Assembly: GCA_947627535.1 (NCBI GenBank)
Contig: CANQWM010000009.1
Location: 1-64,000 of the forward strand
Direction: 5' to 3'
Length of the DNA stretch: 64,000 nucleotides
Source: an uncultured Acetatifactor sp.
GTDB lineage: Bacteria > Bacillota > Clostridia > Lachnospirales > Lachnospiraceae
Made by a program: the position numbers and the translations under genes. Position 1 is the stretch's first letter; every line of letters begins with the position of its first letter. Below, piece after piece: positions 26,235 through 35,035 of this stretch. Under the pieces are notes generated by a model that saw only the letters and a list, made by a program, of their open reading frames with translations, was not told the DNA's origin and did not search any database.

Positions 26235-26588
26235 CTAGTCCTCCTCCTGCAGATTTTCTATTTTTTCTTTCCGTATAAATACCCGGTAATACAGCTGTAA
26301 TGCTTCAAACAGCTCCTGGCGCCTGCGCCTGACTTCCGCCACCATCAGTCCGCTGCTGACCTCGTCATAATAAATATCATCGTCATCCGCGTTGGTCTCC
26401 AGCACCACAGTGCCGTCCTCTTCAAACGCAATCGTGAATACACCGCCCACCTCCTCGGTAAACAGCACACACAGAATATGCAGCTCGTCCTTCACCGACT
26501 CCGGTATGGCGTTGAACTGTTCATTGAAATAATATTTCATCTCATAGGCGTTCGCGCCGCAGAGCACTGTTTTTTTCCCCTCAGACAT
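26235..26588 (-). CDS. DUF6145-like protein
   Basis: 117 residues resembling DUF6145, a small Lachnospiraceae family. The beginning KTVLCGANAYEMKYYFNEQF and the central LCVLFTEEVGGVFTIAFEEDG are the recognisable parts. No catalytic motif. The start overlaps the end of birA by 8 bases, so it is co-transcribed with it. Family name is from memory. Confidence 0.68.
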   Translation of the reverse strand: MSEGKKTVLCGANAYEMKYYFNEQFNAIPESVKDELHILCVLFTEEVGGVFTIAFEEDGTVVLETNADDDDIYYDEVSSGLMVAEVRRRRQELFEALQLYYRVFIRKEKIENLQEED

Positions 26589-27570
26589 ATCCGTAAATTC
26601 CTCTCACCGACACTTCCCCGGCATAAACCGCTGCCACGGAGCCGTCCGCCTTCTCCACCAGCAGTTCACCGAGGTCGTTGACACCCTGTGCGACACCTCT
26701 GTACTCACCCCTCGGATCCAGCACCCTGACTTCCCTGCCTTTGTTCACCAGCAGCCGGTCATACCGTTCTCTCAGTCCCGACAGATTGCCGCTCTCCATA
26801 AAGCGCTCGTATACTTCCTCGAAGGCATGCATCACGTTGACCAGCAGTTCCGCTCTGGATACCTTCTTTCCACACTCCCCCTCAAGACAGCAGGCAGTCT
26901 CTTCAAGCTCCCCGGCGAATTTCTGCAGACCGGTATTGATCCCCACGCCAATGACCAGATAATGAATATAGCCCTGTTCCAGACTCATCTCCGCCAGGAT
27001 GCCACAGACCTTTTTCCCATTTACCACAATGTCATTGGGCCATTTGATCCGTGCCTCCAGGCCGCAGGTCCTGCGGATTCCCTCTGCGACCGCCATTCCC
27101 ATCACAGGCGTCAGCATGGAAGCCTTATCCGGATCCAGCTGCGGCTTCAGGATCAAAGTAAAATATACGTTTGTACCCGGCGGGCTGCTCCAGGCCCTTC
27201 CCCTTCGGCCCCTCCCCGCGGTCTGCATATCCGCGACCACCAGCGCGCCGTGTCCCGCGCCATGTTCAGCGTCCAGCTTTGCCTGCTGATTCGTGGAACC
27301 GATCTCGTCATAGTAGGAGACGGGATGCCCCGCCCACGCGGTATCCATGCGGCTCTCCAATTCGTTCTGTCCGAAAAACTCCTGCTCTTCAACCAGAAGG
27401 TATCCCCGGTTCTGCACGGCTTCGATCCGGTAGCCTTCCCTTTTCAGCTGCCCCACCGCCTTCCAGACTGCGGTCCGGGACACGCCGAACCGCTCACAGA
27501 GTTCCTGGCCCGACACATAGTCCTGCCGTTTTCTTAAAAGGGACAAAATCTCTGATTTCATATTTTCCAA
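26581..27570 (-). CDS. birA: Bifunctional biotin-protein ligase and repressor
   Basis: 329 residues. An N-terminal winged helix (SGQELCERFGVSRTAVWKAV, residues about 18-37) precedes the ligase core with GRGRRGRAWSSPPGTN (about 115-130) and KWPNDIVVNGKKVCGIL. A C-terminal SH3-like domain follows. It attaches biotin to carboxylase carrier proteins and represses biotin genes when biotin is plentiful. Class II BirA because the DNA-binding domain is present. Confidence 0.94.
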   Translation of the reverse strand: MENMKSEILSLLRKRQDYVSGQELCERFGVSRTAVWKAVGQLKREGYRIEAVQNRGYLLVEEQEFFGQNELESRMDTAWAGHPVSYYDEIGSTNQQAKLDAEHGAGHGALVVADMQTAGRGRRGRAWSSPPGTNVYFTLILKPQLDPDKASMLTPVMGMAVAEGIRRTCGLEARIKWPNDIVVNGKKVCGILAEMSLEQGYIHYLVIGVGINTGLQKFAGELEETACCLEGECGKKVSRAELLVNVMHAFEEVYERFMESGNLSGLRERYDRLLVNKGREVRVLDPRGEYRGVAQGVNDLGELLVEKADGSVAAVYAGEVSVRGIYGYV

Positions 27571-27599
27571 ACCTTCCGGCCGGTTCTTTCGCCGTCCCT

Positions 27600-28583
27600 T
27601 TATATTGTCGCCGCCATCACAGCCTTGATGGTATGCATCCGGTTCTCCGCCTCCTCGAACACTCTGGACTGGGACGACTCAAACACCTCGTCCGTAACCT
27701 CCATCTCCCTGATTCCGAACCGCTCTCCCATCTCGGCGCCGATCTTTGTCTTAAGGTCGTGAAAGGCGGGAAGGCAATGCATGAAAACAGCGTTTTCCCC
27801 GGCGTTTTTCATAACATCGGCGTTTACCTGATAGGGGGAAAGATCCCTGATCCGCTCCTCCCAGACCTGGTCCGGTTCTCCCATGGAGACCCACACATCC
27901 GTATAGATCACATCCGCGCCCCTGGTGCCGGACTTTACATCCTCCGTCAGCGTCACGCTGCCCCCCGTCTCCGCCGCGATCTTCCTGCACTGTGCCGTAA
28001 GAACCTCATTGGGAAAATATTTCGCCGCAGTACAGGCCGTAAAATGCATTCCCATCTTGGCGCAGGCCACCATCAGGGAATTTCCCATATTGTAGCGGGC
28101 ATCCCCCATGTAGGTCAGCCTGATCCCTTTTAAATACCCGAACTGCTCCCGTATGGTCAGAAGATCAGCCAGCATCTGGGTAGGATGAAATTCATTGGTC
28201 AATCCGTTCCACACCGGCACGGAGGAATACCTTGCCAGTTCCTCCACGATCTCCTGGCCGTATCCTCTGTACTCGATTCCCTCAAACATGCCCGACAGTA
28301 CTCTTGCGGTATCCGCGATGCTCTCCTTCTTTCCAATCTGGGAGCCGGACGGATCAAGGTACGTGGTTCCCAGCCCCAGGTCATGGGCCGCCACTTCAAA
28401 GGCACACCTGGTTCTGGTGCTTGTCTTTTCAAAGATCAGCGCCACGTTTTTTCCGCGCAGGGTATCCACGGCAATCCCTTTCTTTTTCTTTTCCTTCAGC
28501 TGGGCCGCAAGGTCCAGCAGATACAGAATTTCTTCCGGCGTAAAGTCCAGAAGCTTTAAAAAATCTCTTCCCTTTAAATTCAT
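27600..28583 (-). CDS. argF: Ornithine carbamoyltransferase
   Basis: 327 residues. Joins carbamoyl phosphate and ornithine to citrulline in arginine synthesis (or the reverse in the deiminase pathway). Carbamoyl-phosphate site STRTR in [12 protein letters not shown], the FHPTQMLAD motif and HCLPAF with the active cysteine are all present. It overlaps the upstream SGNH gene by 4 bases (ATGA). A carbamate kinase gene lies 20 kb away. Confidence 0.94.
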   Translation of the reverse strand: MNLKGRDFLKLLDFTPEEILYLLDLAAQLKEKKKKGIAVDTLRGKNVALIFEKTSTRTRCAFEVAAHDLGLGTTYLDPSGSQIGKKESIADTARVLSGMFEGIEYRGYGQEIVEELARYSSVPVWNGLTNEFHPTQMLADLLTIREQFGYLKGIRLTYMGDARYNMGNSLMVACAKMGMHFTACTAAKYFPNEVLTAQCRKIAAETGGSVTLTEDVKSGTRGADVIYTDVWVSMGEPDQVWEERIRDLSPYQVNADVMKNAGENAVFMHCLPAFHDLKTKIGAEMGERFGIREMEVTDEVFESSQSRVFEEAENRMHTIKAVMAATI

Positions 28584-30067
28584 TTTATCTTCTCCATATA
28601 TCTTATGATCTGATTTCCAATGTAGAAACGCCCTGTTTCATTGGGATGGCTGCCGTCTGCGAGATACTGCTCCTGATTCTCCTTATTTATGCCAAATTCC
28701 TTATAGCCATTGATAAAGCAGACCCCCGTTTCCTCCGCTGCTTTCTCTGCGGTCTCCACATAATCCAGAAGCACCCTGCCCTGTTCCCCTCTCGGCTGAG
28801 TACCCTCCGAAAACTCCAGCGTGTACGTTGGCCCCATCAAAATGATCACCGCATCCGGATAATGCGCCTGGAGCATACCGATCCCGGCCCTGAGCGCTCC
28901 CGCATATGTCCCCCTATTCTCCGGATCCGCTTCGTTTTCCGCAGGAAGCCCGCTGAAATAATCATTCAGGCCAAAGTTAATGACAAAGCAGCAACGCTTC
29001 CCGGAATGATCGTCGGACAGATATTTTTGCAGGCCGCGGAAAAAATCATTATCCTCCTCCAGACCGGTTGTGTCTCCTTTTATAAAGCGCTCTGTCATCT
29101 CGGGAAAAGACAGCTGTCCGTCAGGCGCCGCCGGATCCGTGGCCGCCGGCGTCCCGCCTTTTGCGCAGTTGTAGACCTGGGCTCCGGTCAGAGACCCCAC
29201 CACATTCGGTATGGAGGTGCTGTTATATACATAATCAAAAATACTGTCTCCAAAAAATACCGCACACCACTGGGACAGATCAGGGAGCGCCGCAGAAGGA
29301 TCCCGCACAAGCTTCGTCATATGTCCAAGCCGTTCTTCCATATTGTCCGCCCGTAAGAGATAATGATCGTTCTGAAACGTCTTAAGAAGAACCGTTCTGG
29401 CGATATCCTCAGTACACTGCCCCCCATCGTCATAGTTGCCCGGATTAGCGATCAGCCACTCCTCATAGCCCAGAAAATATATCCTGGCATTGTCATACGG
29501 GAGCATAATATTTACAAAGTTACGGTACGATTCCACGATTTCGTCATACTTCTGATCCGAAACCGAGCGCAGATAGCTCAGCGCGGGAAACGGCAGCAGA
29601 AATTCAAACACAGTATCCGGATGAGCCTGTATCTGACCGGTCAGATATCTCGCATAATCCCCTGCATAGAGCGAAGCGTGATTGCCATACAGGGAACTGA
29701 CCGCATACGGATCGATCCCCATGTAAACCAGAGACAATTCCTCCTTCCGCAGGAAACACTGCTCCAGATACTGTCCGATATCCGCAAGATTTTGAAAGGT
29801 ATGCCCGGCCTGTATCGTCGGGATTGCCCGATAATAACCAAATGCGTCCCCATCAAAAATATCCGGAGCAAACATGGATAAAAACACCCCGCTGTAGTCT
29901 GCCCCGGCCAGAGCGGAAATGTCTTTTTCTCTTTCGCTGTCATGGGGAATGCCGTGTATCCTGTGCTCGATCCAGAGAAAGAAACACACAACAAACACAA
30001 TGAAGAACAGAAGTATCCCGCCTGCCGGAAACAAGATCTTCCGAATTTTCCGTCGTTTATCTTTCAT
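28580..30067 (-). CDS. Membrane-anchored SGNH/GDSL-type hydrolase
   Basis: 495 residues from the ATG at 30067, chosen for its GGAGGAG site; an ATG pair at 30091 has none. One N-terminal membrane helix (about 13-33) is followed by an extracytoplasmic domain. GDSL-type residues: Ser275 in FFGDSIFDY, Asn368 in FGLNDYF, and Asp471/His474 in DGSHPNETG. It may remove or transfer acyl groups on envelope glycans. It overlaps argF but is unlikely to share its pathway. Confidence 0.8.
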   Translation of the reverse strand: MKDKRRKIRKILFPAGGILLFFIVFVVCFFLWIEHRIHGIPHDSEREKDISALAGADYSGVFLSMFAPDIFDGDAFGYYRAIPTIQAGHTFQNLADIGQYLEQCFLRKEELSLVYMGIDPYAVSSLYGNHASLYAGDYARYLTGQIQAHPDTVFEFLLPFPALSYLRSVSDQKYDEIVESYRNFVNIMLPYDNARIYFLGYEEWLIANPGNYDDGGQCTEDIARTVLLKTFQNDHYLLRADNMEERLGHMTKLVRDPSAALPDLSQWCAVFFGDSIFDYVYNSTSIPNVVGSLTGAQVYNCAKGGTPAATDPAAPDGQLSFPEMTERFIKGDTTGLEEDNDFFRGLQKYLSDDHSGKRCCFVINFGLNDYFSGLPAENEADPENRGTYAGALRAGIGMLQAHYPDAVIILMGPTYTLEFSEGTQPRGEQGRVLLDYVETAEKAAEETGVCFINGYKEFGINKENQEQYLADGSHPNETGRFYIGNQIIRYMEKIK

Positions 30068-30109
30068 CTGTGAGTTCTCCTCCAGCATCATCTGGGATTA
30101 CACATATGT

Positions 30110-30148
30110 AAGCGTGATACCAGCCCAGGAAAGGCTGCTATCACGCTT
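30110..30148. repeat. Perfect hairpin between SPFH and hydrolase genes
   Basis: AAGCGTGATA (30110-30119) and TATCACGCTT (30139-30148) pair, and AGCC/GGCT (30122-30125, 30133-30136) extends the stem. No T run follows, so it is more a processing or weak termination hairpin than a classic terminator. It is in the right place to end the nfeD-SPFH transcript. Confidence 0.7.
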
Positions 30149-30176
30149 ATAAAGAAATCGTTTACCGCAGGATTGT

Positions 30177-31100
30177 TCAGTGGGCAGACTTTGTACCCTC
30201 CCTGAATGCTGCACCAAGGCTTGCGATGCCCTGAAGCTCCGCGGGAAGAAGAATGGTGGTAGCCTGACCGTCAGCGACTTTTTCAAAAGCTTCCAGGCTC
30301 TTGATCTTAAGGACGGCTTCATCCGCTCCGGCATCCTTCAGCATCCTGATACCGTCTGCGTTTGCCTGCTGCACCTTTAAGATCGCCTCGGCTTCACCTT
30401 CCGCCTCCCGGATCCGTTTTTCCTTTTCGGCCTCCGCACGAAGGATCGCGGACTCTTTATCTGCCTCTGCACGAAGGATCGCGGATTCCTTGGCGCCTTC
30501 TGCCTCCAGGATCTTTGCCTTCTTCTCGCCTTCCGCGCGGGTTACGGCTTCACGTCTCTCGCGCTCCGCCTTCATCTGTTTCTCCATGGCGTTCTGGATC
30601 TCTGCGGGAGGGATGATATTCTTCAGCTCCACACGGTTCACCTTGATTCCCCAGGGATCCGTAGCAATGTCAAGGTTTGCGCGCATCTTTGTATTGATGG
30701 TCTCACGGGAGGTCAGGGTCTGGTCCAGCTCCAGATCACCGATAATGTTACGAAGCGTGGTAGCCGTCAGATTTTCGATGGCCATCATGGGATTCTCAAC
30801 GCCGTATGTGAACAGCTTGGGGTCTGTGATCTGGTAAAACACCACCGTGTCGATCCTCATTGTGACGTTATCCTTTGTGATCACAGGCTGGGGCGGGAAA
30901 TCCGCGACCTGCTCCTTCAGATTGACTTTTCTTGCAATCTTATCCACAAAGGGCATCTTCAGGTGGAAGCCCACGGACCATGTCCCCTGGTAGGCGCCAA
31001 GACGCTCCATCACATACGCCTGTGCCTGGGGCACGATCTTAATGCAGGTGACCGCAATCCAAAGGACCAGTATGATCAGAACCAATAACACATATAACAT
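30177..31100 (-). CDS. SPFH/stomatin-like membrane protein
   Basis: 307 residues from the ATG at 31100 (AGAGGT upstream), 12 codons inside the longest frame. One N-terminal membrane helix (about 3-20), the Band 7 domain (about 20-180, with PQAQAYVMERLGAYQGTW and DPWGIKVNRVELKNI), then a long Ala/Glu coiled coil (about 180-250) made of repeats ESAILRAEA. Such proteins form rings in lipid microdomains. The following NfeD gene is the standard partner. Confidence 0.9.
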   Translation of the reverse strand: MLYVLLVLIILVLWIAVTCIKIVPQAQAYVMERLGAYQGTWSVGFHLKMPFVDKIARKVNLKEQVADFPPQPVITKDNVTMRIDTVVFYQITDPKLFTYGVENPMMAIENLTATTLRNIIGDLELDQTLTSRETINTKMRANLDIATDPWGIKVNRVELKNIIPPAEIQNAMEKQMKAERERREAVTRAEGEKKAKILEAEGAKESAILRAEADKESAILRAEAEKEKRIREAEGEAEAILKVQQANADGIRMLKDAGADEAVLKIKSLEAFEKVADGQATTILLPAELQGIASLGAAFREGTKSAH

Positions 31101-31159
31101 TTTGTACCTCTTTCTGTGCCGTTTTCGTGACGGCACACACGTTTTTTCATGTCTGTCCC

Positions 31160-31699
31160 CTACTGCTGACGGTGGGTTTCAGACTCCATCTCTTCCATCT
31201 GTGTCACGCTCAAGGGATCCGGCGGCAGATTGTCCAGAGCCTCCGGCGCCACCCGCTTCATCTGTTCGTCGATCCTTACCATCAGCTTCACGCCGTTGAT
31301 GGAGACCACGTTTACCACGGCCCCCACAGGGATCCTGACACTGTCGTCCACGCTTCTTGCGCTCCACTCCTGCCCCGAGACTGTGACCTGGCCTATTCCC
31401 TGAACATTGTTGATCTCCCCGGTCACCACCCCCTGTCTTCCCACCATGCTTTCCACGTTGGTCTTTACCCGGTCCCTGTTGAAATACCTGACAGCAACCG
31501 GTCTGGTAAAGATCAGCAGCACCAAGGAGACCAGGAAAAACAAAATAACCTGCAGAAACACAGGCGCATGCAGGATCAGGGCCAGAATAGCCGCCAGCGC
31601 GCCGCCAGCAAACCAGATGGACGTAAGCCCCATGGTACAAACCTCCACGCCTATGGCTATGATCAGCAGCACCAGCCAGAATATCATCATTTCACTCAT
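31160..31699 (-). CDS. NfeD-family membrane protein
   Basis: 179 residues from the ATG at 31699 (GGAAGGA upstream). Two or three membrane spans in residues 3-75, then an OB-fold NfeD domain (about 85-150) with GRQGVVTGEINNVQGIGQVTVSGQEWSA in pattern. Short NfeD proteins partner with stomatin-like SPFH proteins in microdomains; the operon order fits. A good promoter lies at 31758-31786. Confidence 0.88.
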   Translation of the reverse strand: MSEMMIFWLVLLIIAIGVEVCTMGLTSIWFAGGALAAILALILHAPVFLQVILFFLVSLVLLIFTRPVAVRYFNRDRVKTNVESMVGRQGVVTGEINNVQGIGQVTVSGQEWSARSVDDSVRIPVGAVVNVVSINGVKLMVRIDEQMKRVAPEALDNLPPDPLSVTQMEEMESETHRQQ

Positions 31700-31757
31700 T
31701 GATTCCTTCCGCACCTTTCCGAAACCATTGCTGTATTACTACTCTATTTCTACCCAT

Positions 31758-31786
31758 AGTTTACTACAAATATGCCCCGGGAGCAA
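31758..31786 (-). promoter_or_regulatory. Sigma-A promoter for nfeD-SPFH
   Basis: On the minus strand TTGCTC (31781-31786), 17 bases, TAAACT (31758-31763). Four of six and five of six bases match consensus. It lies between the palindromic element and nfeD. Confidence 0.55.
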
Positions 31787-31815
31787 TCTCTTTCTGCACG
31801 GTCCTTACGATTTTG

Positions 31816-31980
31816 AGTAACAGTTCAGCCGGCCGCCATGTTCAGCGGAAAATCGTGCTCGCACGAATTTTCCGCCGAATATGGCGGCCGAGGGAGCGCC
31901 ATTTCATGAGCAAAGGCAGGCGCACAGCGCCGGATAGCGCGTTAGCGCGGCTTTGCGAATGGCGCGGGCTGAACTGTTAC
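31816..31980. mobile_element. 165-bp MITE-like palindromic element
   Basis: Terminal inverted repeats GTAACAGTTCAGCC (31817-31830) and GGCTGAACTGTTAC (31967-31980) are perfect over 14 bp. Inside are a long hairpin (31831-31889, GGCCGCCAT/ATGGCGGCC with an inner CGGAAAAT...ATTTTCCG stem) and a second one (31896-31965, GCGCCATT/AATGGCGC with GCAAAG/CTTTGC), giving a three-way-junction shape. GATTTTG flanks both sides (31809-31815, 31981-31987), a likely 7-bp target duplication. No coding capacity. The element lies between the SleB-like and nfeD genes. Confidence 0.8.
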
Positions 31981-32027
31981 GATTTTGGCAGCGGCGCCCC
32001 GGTCTTTTTTCACAAAGAAAGCCTGCG

Positions 32028-32053
32028 AAAAAGGCGCGGGATACTCCCGCGCC
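32028..32053 (-). terminator. Terminator of the SleB-like gene
   Basis: GGCGCGGG and CCCGCGCC pair around a 5-base loop and are followed by five T on the minus strand, 46 bases after the stop codon. Confidence 0.85.
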
Positions 32054-32098
32054 CTCGCCTTTCTGTCCATGGTTACCGTCTATCGAGCCAATTCGGCC

Positions 32099-33157
32099 TT
32101 AATAAAAGACATGGTGCCCGATCACAATTCCATCACGGCCGTTATTTCTGCGGAAATGCGTCATATCTCCCACATTGGACACACCGGAGATCGCCTCCTC
32201 CGCGGCCCGCACACAGCTCTCCTTGATCTTTCCGGATTCATAGACTCTGTTCACCTTGCCGTTCAGAGCGGGCGTAAACTGTCCGGAAGCATAGATCACG
32301 CCGTGGATGCTGTCAGGATATGCGGAACTCCTCACACGGTTCATCACCACCGCGCCTACCGCAAGCTGGCCTTCATAACTCTCCCCGCCCGCTTCGCAGT
32401 AGATCAGAGCCGCCAGAAGCAACGTGGTATCCGCATCCGTAGTGTACTGGCCATAGTTGACATGGCGCTTCGCTTCCCGCTCCGCCTCTTCTCTCGCCTT
32501 GATCTCATCCATGGTCTCGCCCGTGTCGATCAAAAAGTCCAAAGACACATATTCAGAGGAAACCCAGCCGTCTTCTCCGTCATAATCCACACACACCCAG
32601 CCATTCTCATCCTGGCTGATTACCTCCACGATCTCACCTCTGGGCAGATTGCCCAGAACATCAGACTCCGTGCCGGGTTCCCTGCGCACCCTGACCGCCT
32701 CCGTATCCACCGTCGCGATCATCCTTCCGACATCGTTTGCCAGGGACACGGCATCCTCACCGAACAAAAGATACTGGTCCGATGCCCATCCCACGATGTT
32801 GCCGGACTGGATCTTGGTCCACCCGTTCTGTCTCTCTAACACCGTACCTCCACAGTCCTTGTACAGCTTTCCCACTTTATCCGCATCCTCGCTGGCGTCG
32901 CTGCGCACATTCAGGGCGCTCTTCACGTTTGCCATCACCAGCGTACTCTCCTGCTGTTCTTCGCCCCACGGATTCCATTCCCCGGTGGACACATTTAAGA
33001 TCTCTGCTGCTCCGGAGGATTCGGGATTCAGCACAGCAGACAGACCGCCCTTCAGGTCACCCAGGCTTCCAGCCTGAACGGTGATACCCTGCATTGCCAG
33101 AGAGCAGCCCAGAAGCAGCCCTGCCAGTATGATACACCGCTTTTTGCTTTTTGCCAT
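32099..33157 (-). CDS. SH3-SleB-type cell wall hydrolase
   Basis: 352 residues from the ATG at 33157 (AGGAGGG upstream). A signal peptide (about 1-30) is followed by two bacterial SH3 domains (about 75-135 and 145-205, with SALNVRSDAS and AVRVRREPGTES) and a C-terminal SleB-type hydrolase (about 235-352) with LLAALIYCEAGGESYEGQLAVGAVVMNR in pattern; the Glu in YCEAGGE is the likely catalytic residue. It would cleave peptidoglycan, in germination or vegetative remodelling. A strong promoter and an AT-rich dyad lie upstream. Confidence 0.88.
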   Translation of the reverse strand: MAKSKKRCIILAGLLLGCSLAMQGITVQAGSLGDLKGGLSAVLNPESSGAAEILNVSTGEWNPWGEEQQESTLVMANVKSALNVRSDASEDADKVGKLYKDCGGTVLERQNGWTKIQSGNIVGWASDQYLLFGEDAVSLANDVGRMIATVDTEAVRVRREPGTESDVLGNLPRGEIVEVISQDENGWVCVDYDGEDGWVSSEYVSLDFLIDTGETMDEIKAREEAEREAKRHVNYGQYTTDADTTLLLAALIYCEAGGESYEGQLAVGAVVMNRVRSSAYPDSIHGVIYASGQFTPALNGKVNRVYESGKIKESCVRAAEEAISGVSNVGDMTHFRRNNGRDGIVIGHHVFY

Positions 33158-33174
33158 ATCATTCCCTCCTGACA

Positions 33175-33230
33175 AAATTTAACAACTATATCTCATTTCT
33201 TAATAAATTTATTACAAAGTTGTTAAATTT
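33175..33230 (-). promoter_or_regulatory. 12-bp inverted repeat in the leader of the SleB-like gene
   Basis: AAATTTAACAAC (33175-33186) and GTTGTTAAATTT (33219-33230) are a perfect inverted repeat. It lies between the promoter and the ribosome site (AGGAGGG, about 33165-33171). It may be an RNA stem or a repressor site. Confidence 0.7.
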
Positions 33231-33242
33231 GTTACGGAATGT

Positions 33243-33271
33243 ATCATAGCAGAAGCAATTCTTTTTGTCAA
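33243..33271 (-). promoter_or_regulatory. Sigma-A promoter for the SleB-like gene
   Basis: On the minus strand TTGACA (33266-33271), 17 bases, TATGAT (33243-33248): a perfect -35 and five of six at -10. It starts right after the proC stop codon. Confidence 0.85.
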
Positions 33272-33274
33272 CCC

Positions 33275-34081
33275 TTATCTTTTTGTCATATTTTCGGATT
33301 TTTTCACACAGGCCTCCACAGCATCCATGACCGTCCCGCGAAAACCCTTCTCTTCCAAAACCTTCACGGCCTCGATGGTGGTCCCGCCGGGCGAGCATAC
33401 CATATCCTTCAGCTGACCGGGATGCATTCCCGTCTCCAGGACCATCCTTGCGCTGCCCAGCACCGACTGAGCCGCAAACTCATACGCCTGTTTCCTGGGC
33501 ATTCCTCCCGCCACCGCCGCATCCGCCATGGCTTCTATAAAAAGGAACACATAGGCCGGGGAGCTGCCGCTGACGCCAACGACCACATCCATCAGCCGCT
33601 CCGGGACGATGCTGGCTCTTCCAAAGGCGTTTAAGAGTCCCATTACCCTTTCCCCTTCTTCCCCGGTCACCTTTTCTCCCAGACAGACGCCGGTACAGCC
33701 TTCCAGCACCATTGCCGGCGTGTTCGGCATACAGCGGACCAGTTTCAGCTCCGGCCTGCCGAAGGCCGCTGACAGACCGGCAAGATCCCAGCCGGCCGCA
33801 ATACTGACAACGACTGTTGTCTCACGGACGGCGGTACGGATTCCGTCTATCACTTCCCCCATAAACACCGGTTTCACGGCAAGGAACAGGATATCCGCCT
33901 CTTCCGCCACCCGGGCGTTATCAAGAACGGTCGTTATTTTATATTCCTTCCCAACCCTTTCCACTGTCTCCCGCGTTCTGGCGGAGCCGATCAGGTCCGC
34001 CGGTTCCACCATCCCCTTTGAAAGCATTCCTCCGATCATGGCTGTCGCCATATTTCCCAGTCCGATAAATCCGATCTTCAT
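33275..34081 (-). CDS. proC: Pyrroline-5-carboxylate reductase
   Basis: 268 residues. Last step of proline synthesis, reducing pyrroline-5-carboxylate with NAD(P)H. N-terminal Rossmann motif GLGNMATAMIGGM, the central MPNTPAMVLEGCTGV, and the C-terminal GGTTIEAVKVLEEKGFRG are typical. A separate promoter for the SleB-like gene begins behind its stop. Confidence 0.94.
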   Translation of the reverse strand: MKIGFIGLGNMATAMIGGMLSKGMVEPADLIGSARTRETVERVGKEYKITTVLDNARVAEEADILFLAVKPVFMGEVIDGIRTAVRETTVVVSIAAGWDLAGLSAAFGRPELKLVRCMPNTPAMVLEGCTGVCLGEKVTGEEGERVMGLLNAFGRASIVPERLMDVVVGVSGSSPAYVFLFIEAMADAAVAGGMPRKQAYEFAAQSVLGSARMVLETGMHPGQLKDMVCSPGGTTIEAVKVLEEKGFRGTVMDAVEACVKKSENMTKR

Positions 34082-34156
34082 TTTTCCTCCATTTCCACGC
34101 CAGTGCCTTTCGCTTTTACCTTTTTTACGCTTTGTGCGCTTTCCCCGTCCCGGCCC

Positions 34157-34954
34157 TCAGCCCCGGGACGCCTGCCGTTGTCTGCGCGCTTCATATACCA
34201 GCAGGGCGGCCGCTACCGCGGCGTTTAACGATTCTACCTTTCCCTCCATGGGGATCCGTAACAGTCCGTCCGCCAGGGCCGTGACTTCGGCGCTTAAGCC
34301 CTTCGCCTCGTTTCCGATCAGGAACGCCGTTCCTGCACAGAAGGAGCCTTCTTCGTAGAGATCTCTCCCCGAAAGATGAGCGGCGTAAGTCTTCACGCCG
34401 TGGCTGCGGACAGTCTCCAGCGCGCCTTTCAGATCATCCGTACATACGAACGGGACCCGGAAAATGGAACCCATCGTGGCCCGGACCGCCTTGGGGTTAT
34501 AAATATCGACTGTTTCCTTTCCAATTATCACACCCGTTATCCCTGCACCCTCGCCCGTCCGCAGGATCGTCCCCAGGTTTCCCGGATCCTGTAGGTTCTC
34601 CAGCACCACCAGCAGGGGCGCCGGCGCGTCCAGAATCTGATCCAGCGTATATTCCTGCCGTCTGATCACGCAAAGGATTCCCTGCGGCGCATCCGTGTCA
34701 GACATTTTCCGGAAAATCTCCTCCGTCACTGTCTCATAGCCGGTCCGCTGCAGCTTTTTCCAGAGAGCCCCATCCTCCTTCAGCCTTTCCACCGCATTTT
34801 CGGTGAGATAGACCTCCCTGACACGATCCTCCGGCGCCTCCCGGTACAGCTTAAGGCCCTCCGTCAGAAAAATTCCGGCCTCCCTGCGTTCTCTGGCCTT
34901 GTTCCGCCATTGTACCACCTGCTTTACTCTCGCGTTTGAACTGCTGGTGATCAT
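34157..34954 (-). CDS. SpoU/TrmH-family RNA 2'-O-methyltransferase
   Basis: 265 residues. An N-terminal substrate-binding domain (about 1-85) precedes the knotted SPOUT methyltransferase: motif 1 NLQDPGNLGTILRTGEG, motif 2 LIGNEAKGLS and motif 3 RIPMEGKVESLNAAVAAAL. It methylates ribose in rRNA or tRNA using S-adenosylmethionine; target not determined (RlmB-like is most likely). It is downstream of pfkA with a hairpin between. Confidence 0.9.
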   Translation of the reverse strand: MITSSSNARVKQVVQWRNKARERREAGIFLTEGLKLYREAPEDRVREVYLTENAVERLKEDGALWKKLQRTGYETVTEEIFRKMSDTDAPQGILCVIRRQEYTLDQILDAPAPLLVVLENLQDPGNLGTILRTGEGAGITGVIIGKETVDIYNPKAVRATMGSIFRVPFVCTDDLKGALETVRSHGVKTYAAHLSGRDLYEEGSFCAGTAFLIGNEAKGLSAEVTALADGLLRIPMEGKVESLNAAVAAALLVYEARRQRQASRG

Positions 34955-34976
34955 CCCCCGATCTCCTTTACAAAGA

Positions 34977-35000
34977 CGGCTCTCCCCGCAGGGAGAGCCG
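34977..35000 (-). repeat. GC-rich hairpin between pfkA and the methyltransferase gene
   Basis: CGGCTCTCC and GGAGAGCCG pair around a short loop. On the minus strand only TCTTTG follows, so it is a weak terminator or a processing site just ahead of the AAAGGAG of the next gene. Confidence 0.6.
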
Positions 35001-35035
35001 CTGTTTTCCTGACACGCTTTCCGGCTGCCGCCGTC

